Positions 17,747-27,126 are shown, counted from the first letter of the stretch. The stretch: DNA of 64,000 nt from JAFGVL01 sp963663245 (GCA_963663245.1 OY760143.1:248001-312000); one strand, 5' to 3'. Translations and numbers: made by a program. The notes: generated from the letters alone by a model not told the origin.

Positions 17747-18775
17747 ATGGCTCGAACAGAAATAGCAACTTTAGGTGAATTTGGACTAATAAAACAATTA
17801 ACTGAAAAGTTCCCAATTGTAAATAAGTCAACTAAAAAGGGAGTCGGTGATGATGCAGCTGTTTTGGATTATAAAAACAAGCAAAGCCTAGTTACTACTG
17901 ACTTACTTTTAGAAGGAATTCATTTCGACTTAGTTTATATGCCAATTAAGCATTTAGGCTATAAATCAGCTATCGTGAATTTCTCTGATATATATGCAAT
18001 GAATGGAAAGCCAAAACAAATTACCGTTTCAATCGGTATTTCAAAGCGTTTTTCTGTTGAAGATTTAGAAGAGTTTTATGCTGGTATTAAGATGGCCTGT
18101 GATTATCATGGTGTTGATTTAATAGGAGGTGATACCTCTGCTTCGGTAACCGGATTAACGATAAGCATTACTTGTATAGGAGAAGCTGACAAGTCTAAAA
18201 TTGTATACAGAGACGGGGCGAAAGAGAACGACTTATTATGTGTAACAGGTAATTTAGGAGCTGCATATATGGGACTTCAATTGCTTGAAAGAGAAAAGGC
18301 CGTTTTTACTGATGATAAACAAGCACAACCAGATTTTTCGGGTAAAGAATATTTGTTAGAACGTCAGTTACGACCAGAAGCACGTAAAGATATTATTGAA
18401 TTGCTTGAAGAAAAAGGAGTGCTCCCAACTTCAATGATAGATGTTTCTGATGGTTTATCTTCGGAATTAATGCATATTTGTACGCAAAGTAAAGTCGGTT
18501 GCAGAGTTTATGAGGATAGAATTCCTATTGATTTTCAAACTGCTTCTATGTCTGAAGAATTCAATATGAATTTAATTACGTCGGCTTTAAATGGAGGAGA
18601 AGATTACGAATTATTATTTACAGCGCCTCTTGATATGCACGATACAGTTGTAGCTATGGAAGATGTGAATATTATTGGACATATCTGTAAAGAAAGTATG
18701 GGGCTTTGTTTGGTAACACGTGATGATCAAGAATTTCCTTTAAAAGCGCAGGGGTGGAATTCTTTAGAGCAATAG
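17747..18775 (+). CDS. thiL: Thiamine-monophosphate kinase
   Basis: Phosphorylates thiamine monophosphate to the active cofactor thiamine diphosphate. The 342-residue protein has the PurM/ThiL-type ATP site: GVGDDAAVLDY near residue 31, GGDTSAS, and the later blocks DVSDGLSSELMHI and NGGEDYELLFT. The length is normal. It starts 3 bases after the glycosyltransferase stop, so it belongs to the DUF4254 operon. No TPP riboswitch is visible upstream. Confidence 0.96.
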   Translation: MARTEIATLGEFGLIKQLTEKFPIVNKSTKKGVGDDAAVLDYKNKQSLVTTDLLLEGIHFDLVYMPIKHLGYKSAIVNFSDIYAMNGKPKQITVSIGISKRFSVEDLEEFYAGIKMACDYHGVDLIGGDTSASVTGLTISITCIGEADKSKIVYRDGAKENDLLCVTGNLGAAYMGLQLLEREKAVFTDDKQAQPDFSGKEYLLERQLRPEARKDIIELLEEKGVLPTSMIDVSDGLSSELMHICTQSKVGCRVYEDRIPIDFQTASMSEEFNMNLITSALNGGEDYELLFTAPLDMHDTVVAMEDVNIIGHICKESMGLCLVTRDDQEFPLKAQGWNSLEQ

Positions 18776-18800
18776 AAATTAATAATCAATAATATATAGT

Positions 18801-19250
18801 ATGAAGAAATTAATCGAACAAAAAATTGCTATTTGCTCTGACCATGCTGGGTTTGAGTTAAAACAAGAAATTATTAAGGATTTTGGTGCAATGGGAGTAG
18901 AGTTTAAAGATTATGGAACAAATTCTACAGAAAGTTGTGATTATGCTGATTATGCTCACCCAATGGCCGATGCAGTTGAGAAAGGTGATTTTGAATATGG
19001 TATCTCAATTTGTGGAAGTGGTAATGGAATAAGCATGACTGTAAATAAGCATCAAGGAATACGTGCAGCGCTATGTTGGACTGCCGAGATAGCTCAATTA
19101 GCCCGTTTACATAACAATGCAAATGTATTATCTATGCCAGCTCGTTTTATCACGAAAGAAGAAGCTTATCAGATTATCAATGATTTCTTCTCAACTGATT
19201 TTGAAGGAGGACGACATGAAGCTAGAGTGGATAAAATACCTGCATGTTAG
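18801..19250 (+). CDS. rpiB: Ribose-5-phosphate isomerase B
   Basis: Interconverts ribose 5-phosphate and ribulose 5-phosphate in the pentose phosphate pathway. The 149-residue protein shows the family blocks SDHAGFELK, DYADYAHPMADAVE and ICGSGNGISMTVNKHQGIRAALCW; the catalytic Cys is in CGSGNG. It is the last gene of the 16.1-19.3 kb operon, closed by a strong terminator 20 bases downstream. Confidence 0.95.
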   Translation: MKKLIEQKIAICSDHAGFELKQEIIKDFGAMGVEFKDYGTNSTESCDYADYAHPMADAVEKGDFEYGISICGSGNGISMTVNKHQGIRAALCWTAEIAQLARLHNNANVLSMPARFITKEEAYQIINDFFSTDFEGGRHEARVDKIPAC

Positions 19251-19270
19251 AGTAAAATAGATCGGAAATA

Positions 19271-19308
19271 AAAAAGCACCCCTATAATTTTTTATAGGGG
19301 TGCTTTTT
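19271..19308. terminator. Bidirectional terminator between rpiB and the OmpA-like gene
   Basis: A 16-base perfect stem (left arm 19271-19286, right arm 19293-19308) closes a short loop and has A and T runs at its outer ends. It can serve both convergent genes. Confidence 0.88.
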
Positions 19309-19326
19309 TATTTATTGCAAAGAAAA

Positions 19327-20820
19327 CTAAAATACAATTTTAAATTCTACTCTTCTATTTTCAGATCTACCTTTCTTAGTGTTGTTACTTGCTATAGGTA
19401 TTGTATCTCCAAAACCTTTTGCTGTTAATCTTTTTGTATCAACACCTTTTTCAACAAGATAGTTTTTAACTGCATCTGCTCTTTTCTGAGATAATTCAAG
19501 GTTATTTGCGCCTCCTTCATTATCAGTGTGTCCATTAATTTCTAAATTATAAGAAAGATTCTTGTTCATTGCAAGAACAACATCATCTAGAATTTCTAAT
19601 GATTTTTTTCTAATAATATCTTTCCCTGTTTGAAACTGAATTCCTTGTAAGGCTTTTGTTAATACTTTTTTAACTTCTTCTTTTACTTCTGGGCAGCCTT
19701 TATTTTCGACAATACCTGCCTCTTCAGGGCATTTGTCTAAGTAATCAGCAACACCATCTTTGTCAGTATCAATAGCACAGCCATTTGCATCAACCGTTGC
19801 TCCAATTCCTGTGTTAGGGCATTTGTCTAGATAATCAGCAACACCATCTTTGTCAGTATCAATAGCACAACCATTTGCATCAACTTTAGCTTCAGCAGGA
19901 GTCTTAGGGCATTTGTCCATATAGTCAGCAATGCCGTCTTTATCGGTATCAATTGGACAGCCAAGAGAGTCTACTTTAGCTTTTGTAGATGTGTTAGGAC
20001 ATTTATCTAAGTAATCAGCAATGCCGTCTTTATCGGTATCAATTGGACAGCCAAGAGAATCTACTTGTACACCTAGAGGAGTCCCTAAGCAGTTGTCTTT
20101 TTTGTCAAAAACACCATCTTTATCTTTATCTTTCTTTTTAAAACTAAAGCTATAAACTATACCTAAATTATGTTGAAATTGATAATCATTACTTTTACTT
20201 CTTTCATAGTAATCAACATCATCTTTACTAGTCCAGCTTAAATCAGATTGATAACGAATACTAAACTTATCAGATATTTTGTATTCTAAACCAAGACCTA
20301 AAGTTGCAGTTATTGCTATTACAGGATCTTTTGTTGAAACAGTATCTCCTTTATAATTAATGCCGCTTAAATCATTATATATAGCAGCACCTCCAGCTAC
20401 ATTTACGAAAGGAACAAACCTTGACTCATTATCTCCTAAAATTTTAATGCGAAAATGTAAATTTCCATTAATTAAAGAAGCAGACTCAAATGATCTTATA
20501 AAACCTGGTTTTGTAATGTTATCCTCAAAACTCATGCTACTATATGATCCGTAAATTCCAGCATCAAAATAATTATTTAAGAAACGATCAATTGATAATG
20601 CTCCTCCTACATTTAATGAATTAAAGTTGTAAGTTGTGTTTTGGTATTCGTTAAACACATTACTTGTTGTGTACTCATTGGAAAATTTATTTAGGTCTCC
20701 TAAATATTCAGACTTTACTCCATAAAGACCAACAGCCCATGGATTTTCTCTTGTTTGTGCAAAGCTTGACGTAAAAGCAAGTAAGCATACAAACACAACT
20801 AATGTTTTAAAATTTTTCAT
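19327..20820 (-). CDS. OmpA-family outer membrane protein with TSP3 repeats
   Basis: A 497-residue protein from the ATG at 20818-20820. The frame extends 10 codons upstream without a signal-like start, so the internal ATG, which begins the signal peptide (MKNFKTLVVFVCLLAFTSSFAQ), is chosen. Residues of about 22-240 look like an outer-membrane beta-barrel. Then come calcium-binding thrombospondin type-3 repeats (DTDKDGxxDxxDKCP) and a C-terminal OmpA peptidoglycan-binding domain (LEINGHTDNEGG, NLELSQKRADAVKNYL, SENRRVEFKIVF). The likely role is a structural porin tying the outer membrane to the cell wall. It has its own TTG-N19 promoter. Confidence 0.92.
   Translation of the reverse strand: MKNFKTLVVFVCLLAFTSSFAQTRENPWAVGLYGVKSEYLGDLNKFSNEYTTSNVFNEYQNTTYNFNSLNVGGALSIDRFLNNYFDAGIYGSYSSMSFEDNITKPGFIRSFESASLINGNLHFRIKILGDNESRFVPFVNVAGGAAIYNDLSGINYKGDTVSTKDPVIAITATLGLGLEYKISDKFSIRYQSDLSWTSKDDVDYYERSKSNDYQFQHNLGIVYSFSFKKKDKDKDGVFDKKDNCLGTPLGVQVDSLGCPIDTDKDGIADYLDKCPNTSTKAKVDSLGCPIDTDKDGIADYMDKCPKTPAEAKVDANGCAIDTDKDGVADYLDKCPNTGIGATVDANGCAIDTDKDGVADYLDKCPEEAGIVENKGCPEVKEEVKKVLTKALQGIQFQTGKDIIRKKSLEILDDVVLAMNKNLSYNLEINGHTDNEGGANNLELSQKRADAVKNYLVEKGVDTKRLTAKGFGDTIPIASNNTKKGRSENRRVEFKIVF
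19711..20070 (-). repeat. Four 90-bp tandem units encoding TSP3 repeats
   Basis: The phrase gtaatcagcaa or a near variant recurs at 19741, 19831, 19921 and 20011, so the period is exactly 90 bases (30 residues). Units 1 and 2 are almost identical to each other, as are units 3 and 4, but the pairs differ more. This suggests two recent local duplications. Unit boundaries are approximate. Confidence 0.85.
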
Positions 20821-20847
20821 AGTATTTTTTTTAATGTTTTTGTTACA

Positions 20848-20877
20848 CAAATATACAATTTAAACAAGTATTTACAA
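20848..20877 (-). promoter_or_regulatory. Promoter TTG-N19-TATATTTG for the OmpA-like gene
   Basis: On the minus strand a TTG (20875-20877) is followed after 19 bases by TATATTTG (20848-20855), 27 bases upstream of the ATG at 20820. Confidence 0.65.
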
Positions 20878-20896
20878 GATTCATAGTAAATCCTGA

Positions 20897-22315
20897 TCAA
20901 TATCTGTAATGCTCTGGTTTAAAAGGACCATCAGCACTAACACCTAAATAGGCGGCTTGCTCCTTAGTTAGTTTAGTTAGTTTTACACCAATATTTTCTA
21001 AGTGTAAACGAGCTACTTCTTCATCTAAATACTTTGGCAAACGGTATACATCAACATCATATGTGTTTTCCCAAAGGTCTAATTGAGCTAATGTTTGATT
21101 TGTAAATGAGTTACTCATTACAAATGATGGGTGACCAGTTGCACAGCCTAAGTTTACTAATCGACCTTCAGCTAATAAATAAATACTATTACCAGTAGGG
21201 AATGTGTATTTATCTACTTGAGGTTTAATGTTTACGTGTTTAACGCCTGGGAATGCTACTAAGTTATCTACTTGAATCTCGTTGTCGAAATGCCCAATAT
21301 TACAAACAATTGCTTGATCGCTCATAGCTTTCATATGGTCGATAGTAATAACGTCTTTGTTTCCAGTAGTTGTAACGAAGATATTTCCTTCAGATACGGC
21401 ATCTTCCATCGTGTTTACTTCGAAACCCTCCATGGCAGCTTGTAATGCACATATAGGGTCAATCTCAGTAACGATTACACGAGCACCATACGAACGCATT
21501 GAGTGTGCACATCCTTTACCTACATCACCATAACCTAATACAACACAAACTTTACCTGCAATCATAACATCAGTTGCGCGTTTAATTCCGTCGGCTAATG
21601 ATTCACGACAGCCATATAGGTTGTCAAATTTAGATTTTGTTACAGAGTCATTTACATTAATAGCAGGCACTAATAATTCACCTTTTTCCATCATTTGATA
21701 TAAGCGGTGAACACCAGTAGTAGTTTCTTCAGAAACTCCTTTTAATTCAGCTACAGTTCTGTGCCAACGTTGGTTGTCCTCTGCTAAAACTCTATTAACT
21801 GTATCGAAAACAACTTGTTCTTCGTGGTTGCCTCCTTTTTCTGTGATGCTTTTCCCAGCTTTCTCCGCTTTATGACCTACGTGGATTAACATTGTTGCAT
21901 CACCTCCATCGTCTACAATGATATTTGGCCCTTTTCCTTCAGGGAAACGTAATGCCATATCGGTACACCACCAATATTCTTCTAAGCTTTCACCTTTCCA
22001 TGCATATACAGGAACACCCGCTTCTGCAATAGCTGCAGCAGCATGATCTTGTGTAGAGAAAATATTACAACTTGCCCAGCGTACATCTGCACCTAGGTCT
22101 ACTAAAGTTTCGATTAATACTGCTGTTTGAATAGTCATGTGCAGAGAGCCAGTAATACGAGCACCTTTTAGGGGCTTTTTCCCTTCGTGTTTTTTACGAA
22201 GAGACATTAAACCTGGCATTTCGTGTTCAGCAACTTCAATCTCTTTACGACCAAATTCTGCTAAACTCATATCTGCAATTTTATAAGGCAGATTAGTAGG
22301 GAATAAACTAGACAT
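20897..22315 (-). CDS. ahcY: Adenosylhomocysteinase (S-adenosyl-L-homocysteine hydrolase)
   Basis: Splits S-adenosylhomocysteine to adenosine and homocysteine, recycling the methyl cycle. The 472-residue protein has substrate-side blocks HMTIQTAVLIETL, FSTQDHAAAAI and VNDSVTKSKFDN. It also has the NAD-binding VLGYGDVGKGCAHSMR and the family end PFKPEHYRY. The length is typical of the longer bacterial form. It has its own TTG-N19-TATCTTTG promoter; no SAH or SAM riboswitch is apparent in the short leader. Confidence 0.97.
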   Translation of the reverse strand: MSSLFPTNLPYKIADMSLAEFGRKEIEVAEHEMPGLMSLRKKHEGKKPLKGARITGSLHMTIQTAVLIETLVDLGADVRWASCNIFSTQDHAAAAIAEAGVPVYAWKGESLEEYWWCTDMALRFPEGKGPNIIVDDGGDATMLIHVGHKAEKAGKSITEKGGNHEEQVVFDTVNRVLAEDNQRWHRTVAELKGVSEETTTGVHRLYQMMEKGELLVPAINVNDSVTKSKFDNLYGCRESLADGIKRATDVMIAGKVCVVLGYGDVGKGCAHSMRSYGARVIVTEIDPICALQAAMEGFEVNTMEDAVSEGNIFVTTTGNKDVITIDHMKAMSDQAIVCNIGHFDNEIQVDNLVAFPGVKHVNIKPQVDKYTFPTGNSIYLLAEGRLVNLGCATGHPSFVMSNSFTNQTLAQLDLWENTYDVDVYRLPKYLDEEVARLHLENIGVKLTKLTKEQAAYLGVSADGPFKPEHYRY

Positions 22316-22341
22316 AAATTTTATTTTTTAATAATGAATTG

Positions 22342-22371
22342 CAAAGATAAGACTTTGGTAAGAATTTGCAA
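22342..22371 (-). promoter_or_regulatory. Promoter TTG-N19-TATCTTTG for ahcY
   Basis: On the minus strand TTG (22369-22371) is followed by 19 bases and TATCTTTG (22342-22349), 26 bases before the ahcY ATG. Confidence 0.68.
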
Positions 22372-22459
22372 TTAAACATGGTAAAGTGTTTAATTCTAGA
22401 TTAGAAAAGTTCTTAATATATAAGTATATAAGAGTAATCAAAACAAGTTAATTATAGCT

Positions 22460-23113
22460 CTATTTTTTAACTGTAAAAAGTAAGGTTGATGAAAAGATAG
22501 GGAAGTATTGAGCAATTATATAATCTAACTTTCTAAAGCTTCCTACATTTACAAGATGATTTGGTAAGAATGTAAATTTTTTAGTTTCCACTTTGAGACC
22601 AACTTTTTGAATGAGTTGTTCAAGTGTTTTATGTGTCATTACTAAATTATGATCAGGGTGTTGCCATTCTTTACCTGAAATTGCATGTAGTATTTTTGAA
22701 AAAGTAATAAAATTTGGAGTGCTGATAACTAGCTTAGTATCTTCCTTCATCATTTCTTTTAAGGAGTGAAATGCATTCTCTAAATTCATTATATGCTCTA
22801 TTGTTTCACCTAGAATAATGATATCTGGATCAAAATTAATATTCTTTGATGAATTCATATCCATATGTATAATATTATTAAACCCTAGGGTTTTCATAAT
22901 CTCAATACTTTCTAAATCAATGTCAATTCCTAGTTGCTCTGATGCAACTGAGTCAATATGTTTAAAAAGTAATTGGTTATTTTCAAACTTTTGTTTTGTG
23001 TATGGAGCATCGCAAGCACCAATATGCAGCACATTTTTATTTGTACAAAGATCTACAATATAAGTATCTCTATTCTTCGTGAAATCTTTTCTGCTAATTT
23101 CTTTTTTTATCAT
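22460..23113 (-). CDS. Class I SAM-dependent methyltransferase
   Basis: A 217-residue protein with a Rossmann-type methyltransferase core. VLHIGACDAPYT (about 29-40) is motif I, LGIDIDLESIE the acidic ribose-binding strand, IIILGETIEHIMNLENAFHSL motif IV, and KLVISTPNFITFSKIL a following strand. The pattern is close to UbiG/Methyltransf_11 proteins, and many relatives sit in glycan clusters, but the substrate cannot be read here. It lies upstream of ahcY in the same direction, though ahcY has its own promoter. AhcY would remove the SAH such an enzyme produces, a general link only. Confidence 0.75.
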   Translation of the reverse strand: MIKKEISRKDFTKNRDTYIVDLCTNKNVLHIGACDAPYTKQKFENNQLLFKHIDSVASEQLGIDIDLESIEIMKTLGFNNIIHMDMNSSKNINFDPDIIILGETIEHIMNLENAFHSLKEMMKEDTKLVISTPNFITFSKILHAISGKEWQHPDHNLVMTHKTLEQLIQKVGLKVETKKFTFLPNHLVNVGSFRKLDYIIAQYFPIFSSTLLFTVKK

Positions 23114-23203
23114 GATTAATAAGATCTGATAGTTAAAATGCTTTTCAATTGTATAATGAAAAAGTTTCTTATTTTACTGGGTATAATATGTACTATTGGC
23201 TTT

Positions 23204-23896
23204 TTATCGAGGGAAACTTCCATTATTTAAATCAATACAAGTACCATTAATATATTCTGGGCTATCGATTGCTAACCAAACCATCGCTTTAGCGACCTCG
23301 TCTGCTTCAGCAAATCTACCTGTGTATACAACTTTAAGTACGGCTTCTTTTCTTGATTCTGGAATAGTGTTTAGCATTTCTGTTACAACTGGCCCTGGAG
23401 CAACAGCATTAATCACAATTCCGTGTGGCCCTAATTGTTTTGCAAAGCTTTTTGTGGCATTGATTAAGGCTGCTTTAGACATGGCATACCAAATGTCTGG
23501 ATGTCCAATTTGTCCAGCAACAGAAGCTACATTTACTATGCGTCCTTCTTTACGTTTAATCATTTGTTTAGAAAGGTGGGTAATTAACTCTATAGGAGCA
23601 TCCAAGTTGATTCTCATCAAATCATCTTTGTCTTGCGAAGAATATTTATCAAATGGAATAGCATGCATTATTCCTGAGTTATTTATCAATACATCAATTC
23701 TGCCTAAGGATGCAATTAGCGCAGGTATACCTGCTATATTTTTCAAATCGTACTCGATAAAGTCGCAGTTTTTCAAGTCCTTTAAAGGAGATCCATCTCG
23801 TGCTAAAACAATTACATGATGCCCAAGTTCTAATAGCTGTTTCGTAGTTTCAAGGCCAATTCCCTTGTTGCCACCGGTGATTAAAATATGTTTCAT
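23204..23896 (-). CDS. Short-chain dehydrogenase/reductase (SDR)
   Basis: A 230-residue classical SDR. The NAD(P)-binding motif is ILITGGNKGIGLETT (TGxxxGxG), with LINNSGIMH as the NNAG-like strand. The catalytic Ser is in VNVASVAGQ and Tyr-x-x-x-Lys in WYAMSKAAL. It starts 6 bases after the membrane protein gene at 23903-24529 and is probably cotranscribed with it. The substrate is unknown; the sequence resembles FabG-type 3-oxoacyl reductases only at the general family level. Confidence 0.85.
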   Translation of the reverse strand: MKHILITGGNKGIGLETTKQLLELGHHVIVLARDGSPLKDLKNCDFIEYDLKNIAGIPALIASLGRIDVLINNSGIMHAIPFDKYSSQDKDDLMRINLDAPIELITHLSKQMIKRKEGRIVNVASVAGQIGHPDIWYAMSKAALINATKSFAKQLGPHGIVINAVAPGPVVTEMLNTIPESRKEAVLKVVYTGRFAEADEVAKAMVWLAIDSPEYINGTCIDLNNGSFPR

Positions 23897-23902
23897 GGAA
23901 AA

Positions 23903-24529
23903 TTAATGATGATGTTCTGTTAAAAAGGCGAATAGTCCGAGTAAGACTAAGACTGCGCCGGTAATAGTTTTGGAGTGGCGTTCTAAGAAATCAGATTTAA
24001 ATTTATTAATTCCTTTAAGCCCAAGGTATACTAATCCCATTATAATGATTAAAGTGACAACTAAATAAATAATTGACACTGCAATTACTCCTTCAAGACC
24101 AAATGCCGCTGCTTGCAAATAATAAGCTTCTAATTCTATGCAAGGAGAAAGGAACATGCCTAAGGCCAATGAAATAATAATGGCTGTTTTTGAACGCTTA
24201 TTTTTTACATCTATATGGTGGTGGCGATGCTTCTTTTTGCCCAGACTTGTTAAGACGAAAATAAGTCCTAAAATAATTAAGACACTTGGAGTTGCCACAT
24301 GAAATATTTCTTCAAAACTTTCTATTAGTTTAAAGCCTGCATAGGCAACTAAAAGTCCAATAAGAACAGTGCTTAGTAAATGAAAGAATGCCGTAATAAA
24401 GGTTGCGAGCATACTTTCTTTAATTGACCATTTCTCAGATTTAGAGATGGCAATTAGAGGAATCCAATGATTGGGAATAACAGCGTGTATGATGCTTAGG
24501 GTAAGACTACCAATGATTAATTGCCACAT
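23903..24529 (-). CDS. Putative metal-related membrane protein (UreH/HupE-like), His-rich
   Basis: A 208-residue protein with about six hydrophobic segments. The first helix carries SIIHAVIPNHWIPL, like the HAxxPNH motif of UreH/sulfite-exporter-like and nickel-transporter-related proteins. A repeat-like second half contains MFLSPCIELEAYYLQAAAFG. A cytosolic loop, KKKHRHHHID (about residues 100-109), and the C-terminal HHH suggest binding of a transition metal. The function is inferred from these motifs; nickel, cobalt, zinc and manganese cannot be told apart. Confidence 0.6.
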   Translation of the reverse strand: MWQLIIGSLTLSIIHAVIPNHWIPLIAISKSEKWSIKESMLATFITAFFHLLSTVLIGLLVAYAGFKLIESFEEIFHVATPSVLIILGLIFVLTSLGKKKHRHHHIDVKNKRSKTAIIISLALGMFLSPCIELEAYYLQAAAFGLEGVIAVSIIYLVVTLIIIMGLVYLGLKGINKFKSDFLERHSKTITGAVLVLLGLFAFLTEHHH

Positions 24530-24580
24530 AGTTTAAATTTTATGCAAAAGTGAGGATTAAAGAGCGAATATGCAAATTCA

Positions 24581-24627
24581 AATAATTAAAAAAGCCAATC
24601 ATATAATGATTAGCTTTTTTAATTATT
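24581..24627. terminator. Terminator downstream of cydB
   Basis: A 15-base perfect stem (24581-24595 with 24613-24627), rich in A and T at its base and extended inward by a stem with one mismatch. It closes the cydAB unit and separates it from the next minus-strand gene. Confidence 0.8.
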
Positions 24628-24634
24628 ATATTTC

Positions 24635-25684
24635 TCAATACCCTACATCTTCTTTGGTTACTTTACCCCAGAAAACACGATAGGCAAATATTACATATCC
24701 AATTATTAAAGGAATTCCAACAGTAGAAACTGTTAGCATTATTTTTAATGTTTTTTGAGAGCTACAGCTATTATAAATAGTTAATGAGTTTAGTGGGTCT
24801 GTAGTCGATGGAATAATTACAGGAAATAACATCACAACAGCTAGCACTCCTGTTAGTAACATAACTAAAACATTACTTAAAAAAGCCATACGGAATCTTT
24901 CTTTGTAAACTGAATATATAATTAACCCTAGAATTAGAGTAATTACTGTAAGTAAGATACTAACACTTGCTAGTCGGTCAAATTCTTCTGATATTTTAGT
25001 GATTGACCAGATTAAGCTTGCAACATAAAGAATGATAAAAATAGGGAGTATTTTTTTTACTAAAAAAAAGACACGTTTGTATAAATTTCCTTCTGTTTTT
25101 AGTAGTAGGTATGATGCTCCGTGTATCATGCTAAAAGATAGGGTTGTTAGTCCAATTAAAAGTGCATATGGGTTTAGGAATCCTAACCAAGAGCCCGTAA
25201 ATTCAAAGTATTGATCTAAAGGCATTCCTTGTAGTATATTTGCTAATACAACTCCAAGTAATAAGGGTAGTGCTGTACTTGCAACGCCATAACCTACGTC
25301 CCAAGATTTTCGCCACCATAGCATTTCTTCTTTATTTCTAAATTCAATAGATACTGCTCTAAAGATGAGAAACATTAAGAATAATATTAAAGGAATATAC
25401 ATGGCTGAGAAAAGAGTTGCATATACTTCTCGGAAACCAGCAAATAAAGCGCCACCTCCAATAACTAAAAAGACTTCATTGCCATCCCATACAGGGCCAA
25501 TAACTTTTATTGCTAATTCACGATGATCTCCCTTTTTTAGAAATAAGTGCCAAGCACCTGCTCCTAAATCAAAGCCATCTAAAATTCCGTACAAAGCAAA
25601 TAGTAATGTTGTTGCAAATAACCACAAGGTTGGATAATCTTGACCTAAAAATGTTGGAAGACTATTTATATCTATTGTATTCAT
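24635..25684 (-). CDS. cydB: Cytochrome bd ubiquinol oxidase subunit II
   Basis: A 349-residue polytopic membrane protein of the CydB family, which pairs with CydA to form the high-affinity terminal oxidase. The N-terminal block ALYGILDGFDLGAGAWHLF, followed by GPVWDGNEVFLVIGGGALFAGF, is diagnostic. It follows cydA after 40 bases, in one operon. Cytochrome bd lets the cell respire at low oxygen and helps resist nitric oxide and peroxide (known for the family). Confidence 0.97.
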   Translation of the reverse strand: MNTIDINSLPTFLGQDYPTLWLFATTLLFALYGILDGFDLGAGAWHLFLKKGDHRELAIKVIGPVWDGNEVFLVIGGGALFAGFREVYATLFSAMYIPLILFLMFLIFRAVSIEFRNKEEMLWWRKSWDVGYGVASTALPLLLGVVLANILQGMPLDQYFEFTGSWLGFLNPYALLIGLTTLSFSMIHGASYLLLKTEGNLYKRVFFLVKKILPIFIILYVASLIWSITKISEEFDRLASVSILLTVITLILGLIIYSVYKERFRMAFLSNVLVMLLTGVLAVVMLFPVIIPSTTDPLNSLTIYNSCSSQKTLKIMLTVSTVGIPLIIGYVIFAYRVFWGKVTKEDVGY

Positions 25685-25724
25685 AATTCAATTTTTATTG
25701 ATGACGCTCTTGATTACTTATTGT

Positions 25725-27047
25725 TTATTTTTCTTCTGGTCCTGCTTGTATTTTTCTGTTTAGAAGATATATAAATACTACAAAAAGCAATAGATAAATA
25801 GTAGTAAATAAAATCATTGAAAATAAGACTTGCTCTGCTTGAACGGCTTTTGATAAAGCATCTGATGTCCTTAGTAATTTATATACAATCCAAGGTTGAC
25901 GACCCATTTCTGTAGCATACCACCCTGTTTGTGATGCAATTTGAGGAAGAATAACACTGAAAACGCTTAACCATAAAAGCCACTTGGTTTTAAATAATGA
26001 TCCTTTCCACCAGAGGAATAATGCTAAAAGAGAATAGCCAATAAAGAACATTCCTAAAATGATCATTATATGATAAAACTGGAATACAAGATTTACTTGT
26101 CCGGGTATGTCTTCTTTTTTAAATGCTTTCAACCCTTTGATAGGTGTTTTAAAATCTTGGTCAATTAAGAAGCTTAAGCCTCCAGGAATAGCAATTCCAT
26201 AAGTTCTCTCATTCTCTTGATCTACATATCCAAGCAAATACATATCTGCTGGAGCATCAGCTTCCCAGTGACCTTCCATAGCCGCTAATTTTTCTGGTTG
26301 ATGTTCGGCTACGATATTACCAGAACGATGTCCTGATTCTAGTTGAGCAAAAGAACTAATGGCTAAAACAACTAAGGCTATTTTGAAGGCTTTTTTCGAA
26401 AGCTCTACATGCCTATTTTTAAGGATATAATATGCATGAACTGATAGCACAACAAAAGCACCTACCATAAAGGCCGAAAGCCAAACGTGTACTACTCTAT
26501 CTACACTTGAAGGGTTAAATACCATAGCCCAGAAATCAATGATTTCAGCGCGTTGAAATAAGCCCTCTCCTACAAGGTGGTATCCTGTTGGTGTTTGTTG
26601 CCAGCTATTCGCAACTACAATCCAAACGGCTGAAAACATAGAGCCTAGAAACACACCTAATGTTGCTATGAAGTGCGTACGAGGCTTTGTTTTATTCCAG
26701 CCAAATACTAACACTCCTAAGAAAGTACTCTCAATGGCAAATGCAAATAAGCCTTCCATGGCTAATGGACTGCCAAAAATATCTCCTACAAAGCGAGAAT
26801 AAGTGGCCCAATTGGTGCCAAATTCGAATTCCATTACAATACCAGTAGAAACGCCAAGGGTAAATGTTATGGCAAATATCTTGGTCCAGAATTTAGTTAA
26901 AACTTCGTATTGAGGATTCTTTGTCTTTAGATACAGACCTTCCATTATAACCATAACGAGTCCAAGTCCAATGCTCATTGGAGGGAAGATATAGTGAAAG
27001 GAAATAGTCAATGCAAATTGGATCCGTGATAAAATTTCTACATCCAT
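25725..27047 (-). CDS. cydA: Cytochrome bd ubiquinol oxidase subunit I
   Basis: A 440-residue polytopic subunit carrying the three haems. Visible blocks are RIQFALTISFHYIFPPMSIG (haem-ligand His region), FEFGTNWATYSRFVGDIFGSPLAMEGLFAFAIESTFLG, and TGWYATEMGRQPWIVY near the C-terminus. It is shorter than the E. coli protein of about 520 residues, consistent with a short quinol-binding (Q) loop. It is the first gene of cydAB and has a TTG-N18-TATCTTTG promoter. Confidence 0.97.
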   Translation of the reverse strand: MDVEILSRIQFALTISFHYIFPPMSIGLGLVMVIMEGLYLKTKNPQYEVLTKFWTKIFAITFTLGVSTGIVMEFEFGTNWATYSRFVGDIFGSPLAMEGLFAFAIESTFLGVLVFGWNKTKPRTHFIATLGVFLGSMFSAVWIVVANSWQQTPTGYHLVGEGLFQRAEIIDFWAMVFNPSSVDRVVHVWLSAFMVGAFVVLSVHAYYILKNRHVELSKKAFKIALVVLAISSFAQLESGHRSGNIVAEHQPEKLAAMEGHWEADAPADMYLLGYVDQENERTYGIAIPGGLSFLIDQDFKTPIKGLKAFKKEDIPGQVNLVFQFYHIMIILGMFFIGYSLLALFLWWKGSLFKTKWLLWLSVFSVILPQIASQTGWYATEMGRQPWIVYKLLRTSDALSKAVQAEQVLFSMILFTTIYLLLFVVFIYLLNRKIQAGPEEK

Positions 27048-27084
27048 GTTTTAGGGTATTAATTAGGTATTAGAATACTGAAAT

Positions 27085-27113
27085 CAAAGATAGTAATTAT
27101 ATTTAAATACCAA
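27085..27113 (-). promoter_or_regulatory. Promoter TTG-N18-TATCTTTG for cydAB
   Basis: On the minus strand TTG (27111-27113) and TATCTTTG (27085-27092) are 18 bases apart; the cydA ATG is 37 bases downstream. Confidence 0.65.
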
Positions 27114-27126
27114 AAAATGAAAAATA

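Noticed and set aside
22316..22459. SAH or SAM riboswitch before ahcY
   Set aside because: The promoter is 26 bases from the ATG, leaving too little leader, and no conserved fold is visible.
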